64,000 nucleotides of DNA. It comes from Protula sp. h YS-2021 (taxonomy: Eukaryota > Annelida > Polychaeta > Sabellida > Serpulidae). Below the pieces are notes generated by a model. That model did not search any database and had not been told where the DNA came from. It was given only the letters and a program-made list of their open reading frames with translations. Each line of letters opens with the position of its first letter. The first letter of the stretch is position 1. The position numbers were made by a program, and so were the translations under genes. The stretch lies in contig OX457028.1 of assembly GCA_949752745.1 (NCBI GenBank), positions 8,694,389-8,758,388 of the forward strand, read 5' to 3'. Positions 22,555-35,104 of the stretch are shown one piece after another.

Positions 22555-23145
22555 CTGTGATGTATCACGTGATATATCATGTTGTGCATCATGTGATGTC
22601 TCATGTGGTATATCATGTTATGTATCATGTTATGTAGCATGAGATGTATCATGTGATATATCATGTGATGCATCTTGTGGTGTGTTATGCGATCTAGCAT
22701 GTGATGTATCATGCGCTGTATGATGTGATATATCATGCGCTGTATGATGTGACATATCATGTGATGTACCGTGTGGTTATCATGCCATCTATCACGTGAT
22801 GTATCATGCGCTGCATGATGTGATATATCATGTAATGCACCGTGTGGTGTATCATGTATTGTATCATGTGATGCATCATTTGATGCATCATGTGGTGTAT
22901 CATGCCCTTTATCATGTGGTGTACATGTGATGTATCATGTATTGTATCATGTGATGTACCATGTATTGTATCATGTGATGTATCGCGTGATGTAGCATGT
23001 GACGTATCTGCGGTGTATCATGCGGTCAATGGTTTGATGTATCATGGGAAGCACCATGTGATGTATCATGTATTGCACCGAGTGGTGTATCACGCAATGT
23101 ATCATGTGGTGAGCCATGTGATACATCATGTAATATATCAAGTGA
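22555..23145. repeat. Short-period palindromic minisatellite (TGTGATGTATCA type)
   Basis: About 590 bases built from variants of tgtgatgtatca, period about 10-20, with both gatgtatcatg and its near complement. The unit is close to self-complementary, so both strands show similar ORFs rich in Met, His and Val; these are not genes. Confidence 0.85.
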
Positions 23146-23336
23146 AAAATCGAAGATGTGCTATATTACAAAATCATTTCTCGAGGTGTAAAGCCCATAA
23201 AGCAGGACCCTGCCATTTCACACCTCGTGCTTATGAACTCGGTATGAATAGACATTTTCATTTTAATTGAAAAGACTTCCAAGTCAGGCACTCTGACACA
23301 CATGGTACATATATGCATATGGTTTGCCTACCGCAG

Positions 23337-23553
23337 AAGTGTCCGGTACAAATGACGACCTTGTTTGCTGGGGCACACACCATGGCCTTGATGCAAAAAC
23401 AATTACCATTTTGAAGGCGGAGGAAATTGAATTGGTAGACCTCAAACACTTCACAAGCGATGATATCAATCAAATTAATGGAGGAAAAGGACTGAAACTT
23501 GTGCAGAAGAAGCGTCTATGGAAAGCTGTTCAAGATTTAAACTTGGATTCTGT
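23337..23553 (+). CDS. SAM-like domain 3 exon (alternative or extra 3' exon)
   Basis: Acceptor gcctaccgcag, phase 1 entry like exon 20880. The peptide contains NDDLVCWGTHHGLDAKTITI and ends KKRLWKAVQDLNLDSV, clearly related to SAM-like domain 2. The frame stops at TGA 23558-23560, but a donor at|gtgagg is available after 23553. As exon 20880 has no phase-1 donor toward it, this exon is best explained as an alternative last exon or the remains of a tandem copy. Confidence 0.55.
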
Positions 23554-23711
23554 CATGTGAGGTACAGACTTATTGTTTTCTTGTAACGTTTCGTTTTATA
23601 GAGTTTCGTTACCTCTATAAGTTTATTATAATGTTATTTAAATTTTGTATAAAAATAAGAAAACAATGCTATAGATAAAGCATTGTAGCAACGCATTGTT
23701 TCAATTTTCAG

Positions 23712-23930
23712 AGACCCATACACATTGAGATCACGAATAAACGCTGAGACATTCACTTTCGTATTCAGGACTTATAGTAAAGGTGATACCATGAAGAAAT
23801 GTAAAATTATTGATCTAATTACTATATAAGTCTTATTTTGTCTTGCGATAACTCGTGTATGCTAAGCGTTTCTGTTTGCAGACTTGGTATGGTTGAGCTA
23901 TATGACAGACATCACGATTGATGTAATTGT
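23712..23930 (+). pseudogene. Possible relic of the KAP C-terminal exon
   Basis: A short open stretch (23712-23782, acceptor caattttcag, donor aaag|gtgata) includes AETFTFVFRTYSK, and a second after tgtttgcag at 23882 reads LGMVELYDRHHD then stop. They resemble FQKFIFIFRLKF and GLAELYDRQK of exon 19346-19565. The alignment is short, so this is a suggestion only. Confidence 0.3.
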
Positions 23931-24584
23931 CATGATTTATTTGACAGCAAAGAGACTATATTCATTTTAGGAGTTTCAAAACTGTTATATATGAAATATT
24001 CTGTTTCATTCTATATGCTGACTTTTTGTAGTTAAGTCTATCTCTTTCTTTCACATGGGAACTTTATTTGCTTGTAATATCTTAAATTTAACATCTTTCA
24101 CCTTAAATTCAGCTTTACACCTTAACTCGTGAGGATGTTGAGTCCGACAATGAATTTAGAGTCGCTTTATTTATTAGAGTTTCCAAAATAACGCCTAACA
24201 CGTGACCTTAAGGCTGAACATTTGAGTCAAAGATCACACAAAAAGATACCAATTTTGTATATGAGTGGAGTCCGAAAACGAAATCACCATCTCTGACAGG
24301 TCACATGACATCATAAATGTTTGTATTGCTACATCACACTTAAATCAAAAAGCTTTAAATTTGTACTAGGCTGTACATTTCCTTATTTTATACTTTTTAA
24401 GTTCAACCATGTTCCAGATTTGATCAAGTATCAACTTCCATGCAGGTTTCCAAGATTGATTTCCCCAGCCTAACCTTTCAGTCTGGAAACCGGCTGGATA
24501 TAAAAGAAGAAACACGTCAGCAAATATAGCAAAGTAGCAACACATGTTTCGTTTCTGAGAACAGTAGCTAAAATAACTCCATAT

Positions 24585-24692
24585 CAAGTCGAGAGCGTTA
24601 GGTTGGTAAGTCCGAGGTCACGATTCAAATTCGGTTTAGGGTAGTAAGGGACTGACGATCTCTCCAATTGCCTTAGCTAAACAAATGAAACG
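24585..24692 (+). mobile_element. tRNA-derived SINE, 5' shortened
   Basis: A B-box-like gattcaaattcgg follows a tRNA-like arm, and the tail ccaattgccttagctaaacaaatgaaacgg matches the tail of the SINE at 40.6 kb. The head also resembles the SINE at 58.3 kb (ggttggtaagt, ggtagt..gggactgacg). Confidence 0.55.
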
Positions 24693-26039
24693 GGTAAGAT
24701 AAGCTATCGCCAACTGACTCTTTTGGACATCAATTTTAAAAAGTCTGTGGCAAAAAGATCACGTTATTTTGAGGTAACGAGAAGGCATTAATATAACATT
24801 CAACAACAATATGAAATTATTTCTTTTTTTGAAGTGATAGGTATAAACGAATCTAAAGCCACTCTATATTTGATATATCAATTTATAAGGCGACACATGC
24901 TCATCATGGAAGTGTAAATCTTATTACAGGCAGAGGTTTGGCCTCAGAGTTTTGGATTCTAAGCTATGTGTTGGACCTTTGACGTAAAATGAAATTAAAA
25001 TTAGCTCAGTTTTTGTCATTTAATATGGTTACACTAGCTACTTAAAGGTTTAACATGAAGTATTTACCAGCGACCCTGGCCACCCAAATTCCATGCTGCT
25101 TTGCGTAACAAACGTTGCTATGTAACACACAAGAGACGTCACAGTACAATATCTGATAGTGAAACAGGTATTTCCGAACGATTTGGCTAAGGCACGGCTG
25201 CGTGTGTGTTTCTGTTATTATAGCGATAGACCATGGACTGGTGCTTTGAATTTGATCTGAGCACTTGTGGAAGGTCAGTGAAGTCACCCCTGCGCGGTTC
25301 GTTCACAGGCATCCCATACCTGCCAGAATCCAATAAAAACATCCAGCCCAATGATCTGTCCATATAATAAATTGTTGGTATGTTTAGGAGTTATTAAATG
25401 AATATGATTAAACAAGTGATTAATATATAAACTAACTCACTCATTAGATTAGCGACATGTATTTAATGCAGTAGTTATTACAGTGGTGTGTTTACCTCGG
25501 CTACATTTAAAGCTCGATTATTAGTATCAGAATTTTATCTATTAAATATTAATTATGTTGATATAGAAAACCTTAATGTCAGGTGGACACGGTGGATCTG
25601 TGTTGCATAAATGAATGGATTTATGACGCATCAATGTAAATATGTTGGCTTGGCTTTTCACAACACGTTATTTTGATCTCGGATGAGAGCGAGTCGTGAG
25701 GAATAGCTGTCATCCCTCAGACAAAATCCTCGTTGACCATTCGGTAACCTGGAATATGCCTGAAGTCAATTTCATCAATATTTTTCAAAAGTCTTTAAAA
25801 GGATAAAAAACTGTTTGTAGCCCCTACTTCATGAGCTGATTGCCGTTAATTTTTAAATTGACCGGTCATTACTGTAACCAGTACCAGGCTTTCATTTTCT
25901 GTAAGCTTTAAAATGGCTAAGTTTCTTTCTATTTTCTTTTATTTTAGACCCACAAATCACCTATATTGAAAATGTATTTAACGTTGCATGATATACGCTA
26001 ATTAAGATGGTTTTCTGCGACAAAAAGCGAAGTCACGCT

Positions 26040-26270
26040 TAAACAGCTTTTAAAGACGTTGGGGAGATGTTAATCAATGGTTGCGATAAATCTCAATCAA
26101 ATTACAACCACATGTAATGTTGCGAAAAGTTTTTTGCGACCATAACTAACGTCGACACATCGCTACGTATCTAACGTCTAATCAACTTAGTGTCAAAGAT
26201 GTTGATCTATGGTTGCGACTACTGTGAAAATCTCAAATCGGCGTTTTATTGACGTCAGATTTTGTAACTG
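26040..26270. repeat. Dispersed repeat with AACGT motifs
   Basis: Contains tgttgatctatggttgcga, aacgtcgaca and aatcaaattacaaccaca. Close relatives occur near 59390-59500 (gagttaatctatggtcgcga, cgaattacaacaagagttaa) and, in a related form, at the right end of the window. Confidence 0.55.
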
Positions 26271-29200
26271 TTATATAGTACATCAAAAGATGTGTTATGT
26301 AGAGCTTTGATACCAGTGACAACTTGGCATGACTTTTAACCGAGATTTTAGATGAATTTTGAGCTTTTAACTATTCCGATTTTTGAAGCCCCAAATGTAA
26401 TTTTTGCTACTCGGTTGTGGAAACGGTCTAAGTTATATTTTCATCATGACCCAGTTTCAAAGACACATGCCTGGATTCCTATTATTTTTGGCGACTTTAT
26501 CTGGATGACAATGTGTTAACTGATAGCGAAATGCATTTATACTTTTACACCTAATTAGTTGTAAAGTTTTGCCTTTACCTCCTAATAACACAAATATTAC
26601 AGCTTTTTTCTGCACCGATGGCTTGTTTGGTAAACTAGCGCTTATTTTTCTTATCCACTGTTTGCTTGGGACGTGCACTTTTCTTTGAAAGTACTAAAAG
26701 TGTATAAAGTCACGTATCAATCAACCTCACTGTATACAAGGATCTAAATTATAGGTAAAAGTTAGCACTGAAGGCAGTGAATTTAAAAAAAATTAAGTGC
26801 AATTCATACAAACAGTAAATGGTTGTATTGCAAACTAACCAGGTGTTTTAAACTTGGTTTTCTCAAAGCCATAACAGTGGTATCTTTTTATGTTAGTACA
26901 TATATTTCAATCTATGTCTGTATCAGGGCGAACGTGCAATTTTCGAATCGCTAATTGTAATTGACCATAAAAGTTGACCGAACCTGTTAAGCGATACATT
27001 TTCTCCACGATACGACAGAGCGCAAATCAATATTTTAAAGCACCCAAGCATTTCTACAAACTGACAAAAATGTGAAACATTTTGTAAATCACAGGATTAT
27101 ATATACTTATTCTAAAAGGTGTCTTGTAAAATATGAACCAAAATTAAGTTATTTCTTGAAATGTGAAGGTAAATTGCTTGCAAATACGTGTGCAGAGAAT
27201 ATGCCTTACATCGAGCAACTAAAACTTAAATCGTAATAACCATATTTTAAATAGTTCCTGAGTTAATGAAACATTTGGAAAATGAAAAAAATGTTCTACA
27301 ACTCCTTATTACATATATATAAGGTGCTTAATCCACACAATTAAAATGAATGTAAATCATCATTAAAAATAGAGAAACTATAAACAGGAAAATAATTTCT
27401 ACCTTACTATCAAAAACAAAATTACAAGAAAACTACAATCAAAGTGTAACAAATATATTGCACTCACATAATATAAAAATATACAACCATCTGCATAGAT
27501 AAATGAAAAAAATATAACATGATACTGACGCATAAACGATAAGAATTTTTTAATTTCAATTAAACAGTAAGCTTTGTTATCATCTCTATAGCTTGCTATC
27601 ATATAATGTTATATTTACTATTTCGAAAAGTTGACACTCATTATTATCAAATAATTTTCAGCAGTCTTGAGGGAAAACACTTTTTGGCTTTATACTGCAT
27701 GCACTTACATTCCACAGCAGCAAACACTCATTTACTTTTAATCATTATGTATTTTTCAACAATGAAACTTTTAATGCCTGTTTATGCATTACTTTTGCAA
27801 ATTCATAAATCTTGGCGAATAGGAAGGATATTTAAGGAAAAAATCATTTCAGAAAAATTGTCACAGTTGCAAAAACCAAATAGTTTCGTTAGCCATTTTC
27901 TTAAATTGCTGATTAGATGGGTACATATCACAGTGATAGGTATATATCACAGTGAATCTGGTCACTATTTGTTTTTGTTTGGAAATCTTCTATTACTAAG
28001 TCAATAGTTGTCTTGGACTTCATTTCCTCCTTGTCAACGGTTTCATGCCGCAATTAACGTATTATGTATGGGCAAAATATAGCATCAGCCTCTTGTGTTT
28101 TGAAACTAAAATGCCAGATATTATTATAAAATTATACCACCCGAGACATTGATAGCAATCTACAAAACATAGATGTTAAATTAACATGGTCTCCAGAATA
28201 GTGCAAGTCAAATAATTTTGCTGTAATATCATTGAAAAGGTCAGGATTTTAATTGAAACTAAAATGTAATTTTGATGCAATTTTGTTCTGAGATCACATG
28301 ACCAACAGATAAGAGCACAATATTGCTTGTCAGAAGCAGCATATTGGCATATAGCATAATTGTATAAACAGGTACCAGAACAAAATGTCAGACAATCTCG
28401 GAATCATCAGGTTTTAAAAAGGGACAGAAAAAAAGAGAAGACATTTTGTCTGCTGATTTATGGACATTTTTTTCTCGATTTAATTAGAAAATATTTCAAT
28501 GACCACTAAGACTCTGATTCACATGAATTCCTAGATAACACTCATGGCATGCTCTTCTGCTGCTCACATAAGAGGGCAAGTACAGAGGTCTGCAAAGGTT
28601 GAAAATATTGCATTATGTAAAATTTCAAATAGTCATATATTATGGTTATCACCATATTACTAAAGCAATTCATTCTGTACCACTATCATAAAATTTGGCT
28701 TCGGAATAATATATATTTAATAGGATGATACTTGATCATGATATTTGATCGGGAATCAAGAAATAGTCTCACAAACGGATACTCTCCATGAAGTACGCAG
28801 CTTCGACCAATAAAGAAATTACTTCTATAAATTAGTAACAACATTCAAAGCACACCTAACCCGAAAGGCAATTGCTCTCAGCCAAATATTTCCGTCCGAC
28901 ATTTCCAAAATGACAATGATTGACTGACTATCATGGTATACAATGGGATATATACATAGGTGCCATTCCCTTCCATGGTGTCTGGTTACTGCTTCAGATG
29001 ACGCGTCTGTACAATGCACATTTTGCATATGTCGCTTGCGACTCCGTGGTTGCTGAGAGATCAAGTTAAAATGCATTTATATTTTATTTATGTATTTATA
29101 ATGATAAAACGATTTATTTAATTTAATCGATTTTCTTGCTGAAACAAAATGAACTCGTATCTGACTTCAGTATGTGACTGCATGTACGCATAAGTTAATC

Positions 29201-29280
29201 GGTGCCCTCGTGGCGTAGTACATTTGATTGCGGACTTCTGCACGGGCGGTCCGGTTGCGAATCCTACTTAAGGCGATAAT
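29201..29280 (+). mobile_element. tRNA-like SINE head
   Basis: tggcgtagtacatttgattg fits an A-box arm and ggttgcgaatcc fits a B box with tRNA spacing. A T-rich tail follows. No CCA, and the acceptor stem does not pair well, so this is a SINE relic rather than a functional tRNA gene. Confidence 0.5.
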
Positions 29281-29548
29281 TTTTTTGGTAATTTATTAAA
29301 TAATCAGATTATTACTTCACTTGTGAACCCTTTACCCTGCCCCCTTTATGGACATATTAATTATTGGTATTGGTATTATTACGCTCAATTGAATGTGCCA
29401 AGAGTGACACCCTTGTCCACTGGCCTAGTTGAATAGATCAGTTGTTTGCCACCTTTTAAGTGATTAATCGTGTCAAAAGTTGAACTTCATTTTAACATTT
29501 AAATTTAGTACTGTAAAATCTCTTGAGCAGTTTAAATGGAAAATTGAT

Positions 29549-29695
29549 TTCTCTCCAAAATTCTTGAACCACACAGACACACATACACAGGCACAGACAA
29601 ATTATGGCTGTACGGATTACTGTAAACATGTTGTTGAGTCGTGCGTTAACGACTAAACGGAAGAAAGTTTACTCGAGTTTTTTTCAGGTTCAACA
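29549..29695 (+). repeat. 5' LTR remnant (R/U5-like part)
   Basis: Matches 36004-36154 over its length with several substitutions. Upstream of 29549 the similarity to the 3' region stops abruptly, so the U3 part is missing or replaced. Confidence 0.7.
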
Positions 29696-29744
29696 TAGTT
29701 CACGAATAGAGAATGCTGGATAAAAAGAGACGGATTAGCTAAAG

Positions 29745-29945
29745 ATGGCTGAATTTAAAGAACAGTTATCTGTAAATGGTCTTTCCGTTGGGAATAAAGC
29801 TTCCTTACTCTTGCGCCTTCAACAAGCTGATGACTCTGAGCGTAGATCGTGTGTCGATGATGATGACTTCTCTCCCTTCGACAGTGCTTCAAGGCAGGGA
29901 AACGCACGTTCGATGACATCAAGTGTTCATTCCTCTCGCATTTAA
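29745..29945 (+). pseudogene. BEL/Pao gag N-terminal fragment (SAP-like)
   Basis: The fragment FKEQLSVNGLSVGNKASLLL resembles a SAP-type helical motif often found at the start of BEL gag proteins in marine invertebrates. It begins with ATG about 50 nt after the LTR remnant and ends early at a stop at 29945. Confidence 0.55.
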
Positions 29946-30754
29946 GGCTAAGTTAAAGAAAAACACTCACTGCATCTTAGTGAATTAAAAGATCAGCTAG
30001 CGCTGCAAGTGGAACTCGATACAACAGGTCATCACCCAATATGATGAAAGCATGCCAGTTCTTTAACGTGTCTCTCGCATGTCGTTTTCTTTCGGACAGC
30101 GAGTCCGACATTCAGTTATATCCCAGCCAGGGACACAACATGTGAAACAACTACCGGTAAATGTACCAAGTTATCGTTTACCTGAAGAAGCGGCCTTCCA
30201 TCAGTCGTTAGTGCCCTTCCATCTATCGTTGACGGTACTGGTGACGCACACGATAAGACCCTGCCGCTATCAGTAAACATAGATCAACTGTTAATAACAG
30301 GACGGACGTTTAATCCAGAGCCAAGACAAGGTACGCCCCTCCCTAACATAAGAGTAACGAACATTCATATGCCAAATGTTCAACTGTTGAAAGACACATG
30401 CAATTTCCGTTGCCCCCTGCGCAGCCTGAAGTGACCCAATTTCGATTGTGGCTGGGCAGCAGCAGCCTGCAGTGCCATGTTTGTGTCCTTTGCTTTCCAA
30501 TACAAGGGTCCTCAGCAGTCAACCTACCTGATATGCTCTTGAGATTTATCAAACAGCTCCTCTTTCACATGCAAAACAATCGCCCGATGTTCGCAGTCCA
30601 GTAATACAACCATCACTAGACTCTCCTCAGGTTATATTGTCGACAGTTATGAATCACAAGTACTCATGTGCACCCAAAGTGGATGATACAGAACCGTCTT
30701 TGCTGGTGCGGTCGGCGCCAAAACCACCGAACGAAACGGATGTAGCATTCAGGA

Positions 30755-31189
30755 ATGGTGACAATAATTTGCTTTTTTGCTATTAACAATGCTATAAATT
30801 TGCCAAATGCTGAGTTATTGACTTTTAATGAAAGTGTTAAAGAGTATTTCAAATTCATTAAAGTTTTTAAAGTAAATTTAGCAAGCAAAGTGTCTGACTA
30901 CAGCTTGAAGCTGAGCTATCTCATCCAGTTTTGTACTGGTGAGCCAAAACGCCTGATCAAAGACTGTGTTTTGATAGATCCTGTTGAGAGTTACAGTTGC
31001 GCTTATTACTCGTTAGCTCAAAAATATGGTAAACCCCATACGGTTGCTAGGTCTTACATTGAGAGTTTGACAAAAGAACTGCAGTTAAAGTCAAATGATA
31101 GTCAAGGTTTGCTGGATTTGTCACAAGAAACGCAAAAGTGTCAGTTAAGTTGTCGAAGATGGGTTAGTCAAGTGGTTACACACATTTGA
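30755..31189 (+). pseudogene. BEL/Pao gag core (DUF1759-like)
   Basis: Residues from NAELLTFNESVKEYFKFIK through LIQFCTGEPKRLIKDCVL and YSLAQKYGKPHTVARSYIE follow the DUF1759 gag pattern of Pao elements. The frame breaks at 31189. Confidence 0.75.
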
Positions 31190-31276
31190 ACAGAATTAAG
31201 GGTAAGTCTGACAGTCAGGATCAAAAGTTGACAACATATGCCACGCAGAGTAGAAACGTGAATTTAAAACAAAACA

Positions 31277-31600
31277 GTGATGTCAAAAAACAAGCTAAAG
31301 CAAAGGTTTGAGGCAAGAGTAAATCAAAGTAGTCAGTCCTCGAACCAAGACGCAGTGCACGAAAAGAGTACCCTGTGTGAGGTGGAAATCACCACGCTTC
31401 AAATTGAGCTGTGCTTATTGAGAAGTCAGTTGATAACAGAAGAGAGTTTGTCCGTAAAAAAGCGCATGTGTTTCAAATGTCTTCGTTAGGGTCACACAGC
31501 CAAAGGTTGTTTGAAACAGCTACAATGTACTCAGTGCTCAGGTAAACATCATGAATTAGTGCATTTTGTCAAACCTGAAAGTTCTAAAACTGAACAAAAA
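31277..31600 (+). pseudogene. BEL/Pao gag C-terminal zinc-knuckle region
   Basis: A coiled region is followed by a Cys-His cluster (CFKC, then GHTAKGC, then CTQCSGKHHELVH), the paired zinc knuckles of this gag family. A stop interrupts it right after CFKCLR. Confidence 0.6.
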
Positions 31601-31633
31601 GAGTTGTTTGCATGTGAGGATCACAACATACAC

Positions 31634-31990
31634 TGTACGTCTCATTCTGCTAGTAGGGTATGTCTCCGTATATTGTCTGTGTGTGTCCGTGCAAACAATA
31701 AATCATTACAAACCTACGCCTTATTAGATGCGAGCTCGAATGTTAGTCTGTATGACAATAGTCTTGTTTGAGACTTGGTACTTTAAAGTGTTTGGGCTTC
31801 TTTCAACATCACAACTGTAAATAAAGCGTCAACAAAGCGGAAGGGTAAAGAGGCTAGTTTTAACGTGTTTCCGCTTGACGGCAGTGAGAGCGTCATACTT
31901 GACACAGTCTTGTCTGTTGAAGGATTCAACGTATCTTTAATTAGTTTGGCGAAGGACTCTGTCTTGGAAAAGTGACCTCATTTAGGAAGA
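31634..31990 (+). pseudogene. BEL/Pao aspartic protease remnant
   Basis: The stretch around TYALLDASSNVSL corresponds to the active-site region of Pao proteases, where LLDxGS is usual. The Gly position reads Ser. A stop follows at 31769-31771. Confidence 0.5.
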
Positions 31991-32059
31991 GCACATATTC
32001 CAGACACTGAAGCAAAACAGATGGCAAAACAGACTTTAACGACTCGTTAAGTTTTCCAA

Positions 32060-33230
32060 ACCAGAGATGTCGAGGACAAGAGAGCTCTTGGCATTATGGA
32101 GTCGACTGTTACCAAATCCGATTGTATGTTTCAAGTCACTTTACCATGGAGAGAGGATCCATGCCCTCCATCAAACTATCGAAGTATGGTCGAGTCTAGG
32201 TTATTAATCCTGAAAAAGGAAGTTTCGGGGCAATCCTGAATTACACGCTGCGTACTGAAACACCATCAGCGACTACATCAAGAAAGATCACGTAAGGAAG
32301 ATAGAACCTCCAAAGCCATCGCATGGGTGTGGTATTTGCAACATCAGCCACTCATAAGCCCAAACAACCCTGGGAAAATCAGAGTTGTCTTGACCGTGCC
32401 GCCAAATTTAAGCGAAAGTCACTCAATAGCAAATTACTTCAGGGACCAGAACTGTGGAATAATTTTGTCGGAGTTTTGACGCGTTTTGCGAGGAACAAAT
32501 CGCGGTTGTAACGGACATAGAGTGTATGTTCCATCGAGTAATGGTCACAGAGGACGACTACAGCTTCTTGTGTTTCTTGTGGTGGCCTGATGGAGATTTA
32601 GAAAAGTCAGTTGAAGAGCATTGCACTTCGGCGCAGAGGCTGTGCGTTCCGTGAAAAGCAATTTTTACGTTGATGACTACTTGAAGTCAGTCTCTTCAAC
32701 AACTCGTGGGATCAAGATGGTGGATGAGTTACGTCTCATGTCCAAAGGTCTTACCAAGTGGTTGTTTAATGACAGAGCAGCCTCAGCATCAATTCAAGAG
32801 CACGAAAAGGCCCCGTCCCTCAAACTCAATTGGAGACAACTTGAATTTCGGAAAGACTCTTGGGCTTCAGTGAAACGTGGGAAAAGATTATTTCCGGTTC
32901 AACCTTATCCATAAACCGAATCGAGCTACACGGCGAGGAGTGCTTTCGCTTGCGAGCTCAGTGTATGATCCCCTCGGATTAATAGCTCCCGCAACGCTTG
33001 TACCCAAGATGATGTTGCAAGACTGTTGCAGACTGGGTTTGCAGTGGGATGAGCTTATACCTTCTGATGAAGTGCTGAAGTGGCAAGCTTGGTTAGAGTC
33101 TCTGCCAAGTATTGCAAACTTTGTAGTTGACAGATGTGTCAAACCCGATGGACTGTTTACGTCGAAAGTCCACTATTTTGGTGATGATTTGGAGAGACCC
33201 TATGTCGCAGTATGCTATTTGAAGATATAA
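32060..33230 (+). pseudogene. BEL/Pao reverse transcriptase, interrupted
   Basis: Fragments in several frames: a TLPWREDPCPPSNY-like entry, an FLWWPDGDLEKS-like palm segment, FYVDDYLKSVSSTT (the YVDD catalytic box is intact) and VYDPLGLIAPATL (the conserved segment following the Pao RT). Several stops and shifts prevent a full product. Confidence 0.75.
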
Positions 33231-33234
33231 GTTG

Positions 33235-33700
33235 TAAACGGCAACGTTAAAGTTTCTTTCCTCCTTGGGAAAGCTCGACATACACCGATGAATAATGTTC
33301 CTGTTCCAAGAATAGAACTCTCTGCTGCTATAGTGGCTGTGCGTCTGCATCAACTGTTGACATCTTAGCTTGACTTAAAAGTCGACAAGTTCTTTTTCTG
33401 AACAGACTCCATGGCCACATTGCAACTCGTTTGCAATGAAACCACGCGATTCAAGACTTTCGTTGCTAATCATTTAGCAATCATTCAATATGTGACAAAA
33501 GCGTCGGATTAATTCTACATTCCTGTCGAGATTAATCTTGCTGATGTGGCATCCTGAGGAATGCAGCCAAATAAAACTCAAAAACTGGAGTTTTGGCTCA
33601 GCGGATCAGATTTCTTGCATGTTCCTGACAACTCGCAACACCCAGTCCAACCTTCTAGTCTGCCGATCAACCTTATTTTATGCACTGAAGCTAAGGCAGT
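33235..33700 (+). pseudogene. BEL/Pao RNase H-like region, interrupted
   Basis: The segment VPRIELSAAIVAVRLHQLL followed by a TDSMATLQLV-like strand and FKTFVANHLAII fits the A17/RNase H region of Pao elements. It has stops within the match. Confidence 0.55.
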
Positions 33701-33879
33701 TTCCTTAGCCTAGGGTGAAAATGTTATTGACGTTTTACAAAACAGTCACTCATCTTGGTTTAAATTTCAAACAGCAATTGCTTCGCATTAAAGTGTATTG
33801 CTACAAAAGGTATTTGCATCGTGATACAACTGTACCAACTGGACACATTAGTAGTGTAGAGTTTGTCTCAGCTAGAGGT

Positions 33880-34820
33880 GAAATACTGCAGTCGTTCTGC
33901 TTGAGAAGCATCATGTCACAGATCTGATTGTAAGAGAATGCTATCACGTAAATGGACATGTTGGGTGTCTAGCAGTGTTAGCCTTAGTCCGAAAGGATTA
34001 TTGGAAATTGCGTGGGAGAAGCGTATTATTGGAAAATGCTTTCAATGTTGACGCTACTTTCAGAAGCAATGCAAACAACATATGGCGCCATTGCCAATAG
34101 AATGCTTGACTCCTGACAGACCACCTTTTACGTTCGGCGGAATAGACTACTTTGGTTCTCCATATGTAAAACCTTTAAGGAGTCAGTGCAAGCGCTATGG
34201 CTGTCTCTTCTCGTACCTTACGACAAGAGCCATACATATTGAGATAGCACACAGTCTCGATACGAATTCGTTTCTTGGAGCTCTGCAGCGAATCATTAGC
34301 CGCCGAGAGAAACCAGAGAAAATATTTAGTGATAATGGCACTAAGTTCAGTAGCGGCGAGAAGGAACTTCATTGCTGGGTCAATCACTGGAACCAAAGAC
34401 AGATACCCCAAACGATACTTCAGCGCAATATTGCGTGGCACTTCAACCCACTGTTTGCCAGCCACATTGGTGGCATATGGCAACGGATGGTTGGGTCAGT
34501 GAAGGCCATACTGAAATCTCTAGTCAGGGATCAGTTGTTGAATGATGAGTTATTACTCACATTCACTACAGAGGTCGAACGAATTTTGAATGACCGTCCA
34601 ATCACTCAAGTTAATGAAGATTCCAGGGATCCTTATCCACTTACATCAACCAACTCCTACTGAGACTCACCAATTCATGTCTGCCGCACGTTTGTTCTGT
34701 ATCGATGATAATTACTGCAAGTGTTGGTGGAAGCAAGCTCAATATTATTTAGCTAATGTGTTCTGGCACAGACGGATCCGTGAATACGTGCCAACGCTGC
34801 AGGAAAGATCCAAGTGATGT
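33880..34820 (+). pseudogene. BEL/Pao integrase, interrupted
   Basis: An H2C2-like zinc part (RECYHVNGHVG, then RKDYWKLRGRS) precedes the catalytic core, open at 34082-34663: FGGIDYFGSPYVK (first Asp), ALQRIISRREKPEKIFSDNG (second Asp), and a C-terminal HIGGIWQRMVGSVKAILK segment. A further part, QYYLANVFWHRRIREYVPTL, is open at 34590-34817 in another frame. The family pattern W.R.R.EY.P.LQ is clear. Confidence 0.8.
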
Positions 34821-35104
34821 ACTGTTGAGAGAAACGTTCGCATTGGAGACATTTTTTTACTTGTTGATGAAAACACACCTAGGTGTACATAAACATTAGG
34901 AATTGTAACTGAGGTTCATCACGTTAGAGATGATCTCATTAGGTCTGTCCGTGTCCGTGTAGGTCAGTGAGGTCAGTGAGTAAACTGAGGCCTATCACAA
35001 AGCTGTGCCTGTTGGAGCACACAGATTAATGGTTTGAAGTTGTATTGTGACTGTCAGGTTATTTAACTTGATTCTTATTTATATCATTAACACTTTGAAG
35101 TGTT

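Larger units (their letters stand above)
23931..29200. other. Gene-poor intergenic stretch
   Basis: No coding exon recognised. The longest ORF is 133 codons (27606-28007, +) and is AT-rich, rich in Leu, Ile, Phe and His, with no motif I know. A SINE (24585-24692) and a dispersed AACGT-type repeat (26040-26270) are listed separately. Confidence 0.5.

Noticed and set aside
22340..22560. Possible THAP-like zinc finger (RCVFGCSEKATANF)
   Set aside because: Only one Cys pair matches; the downstream His and Pro signature is missing, and the frame is short.
22266..23270. Met/His-rich ORFs on both strands
   Set aside because: Translations of the self-complementary minisatellite.
27606..28007. 133-codon ORF in the intergenic stretch
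   Set aside because: No family recognised, AT-driven composition, no splice or promoter context; length is possible by chance in 64 kb.
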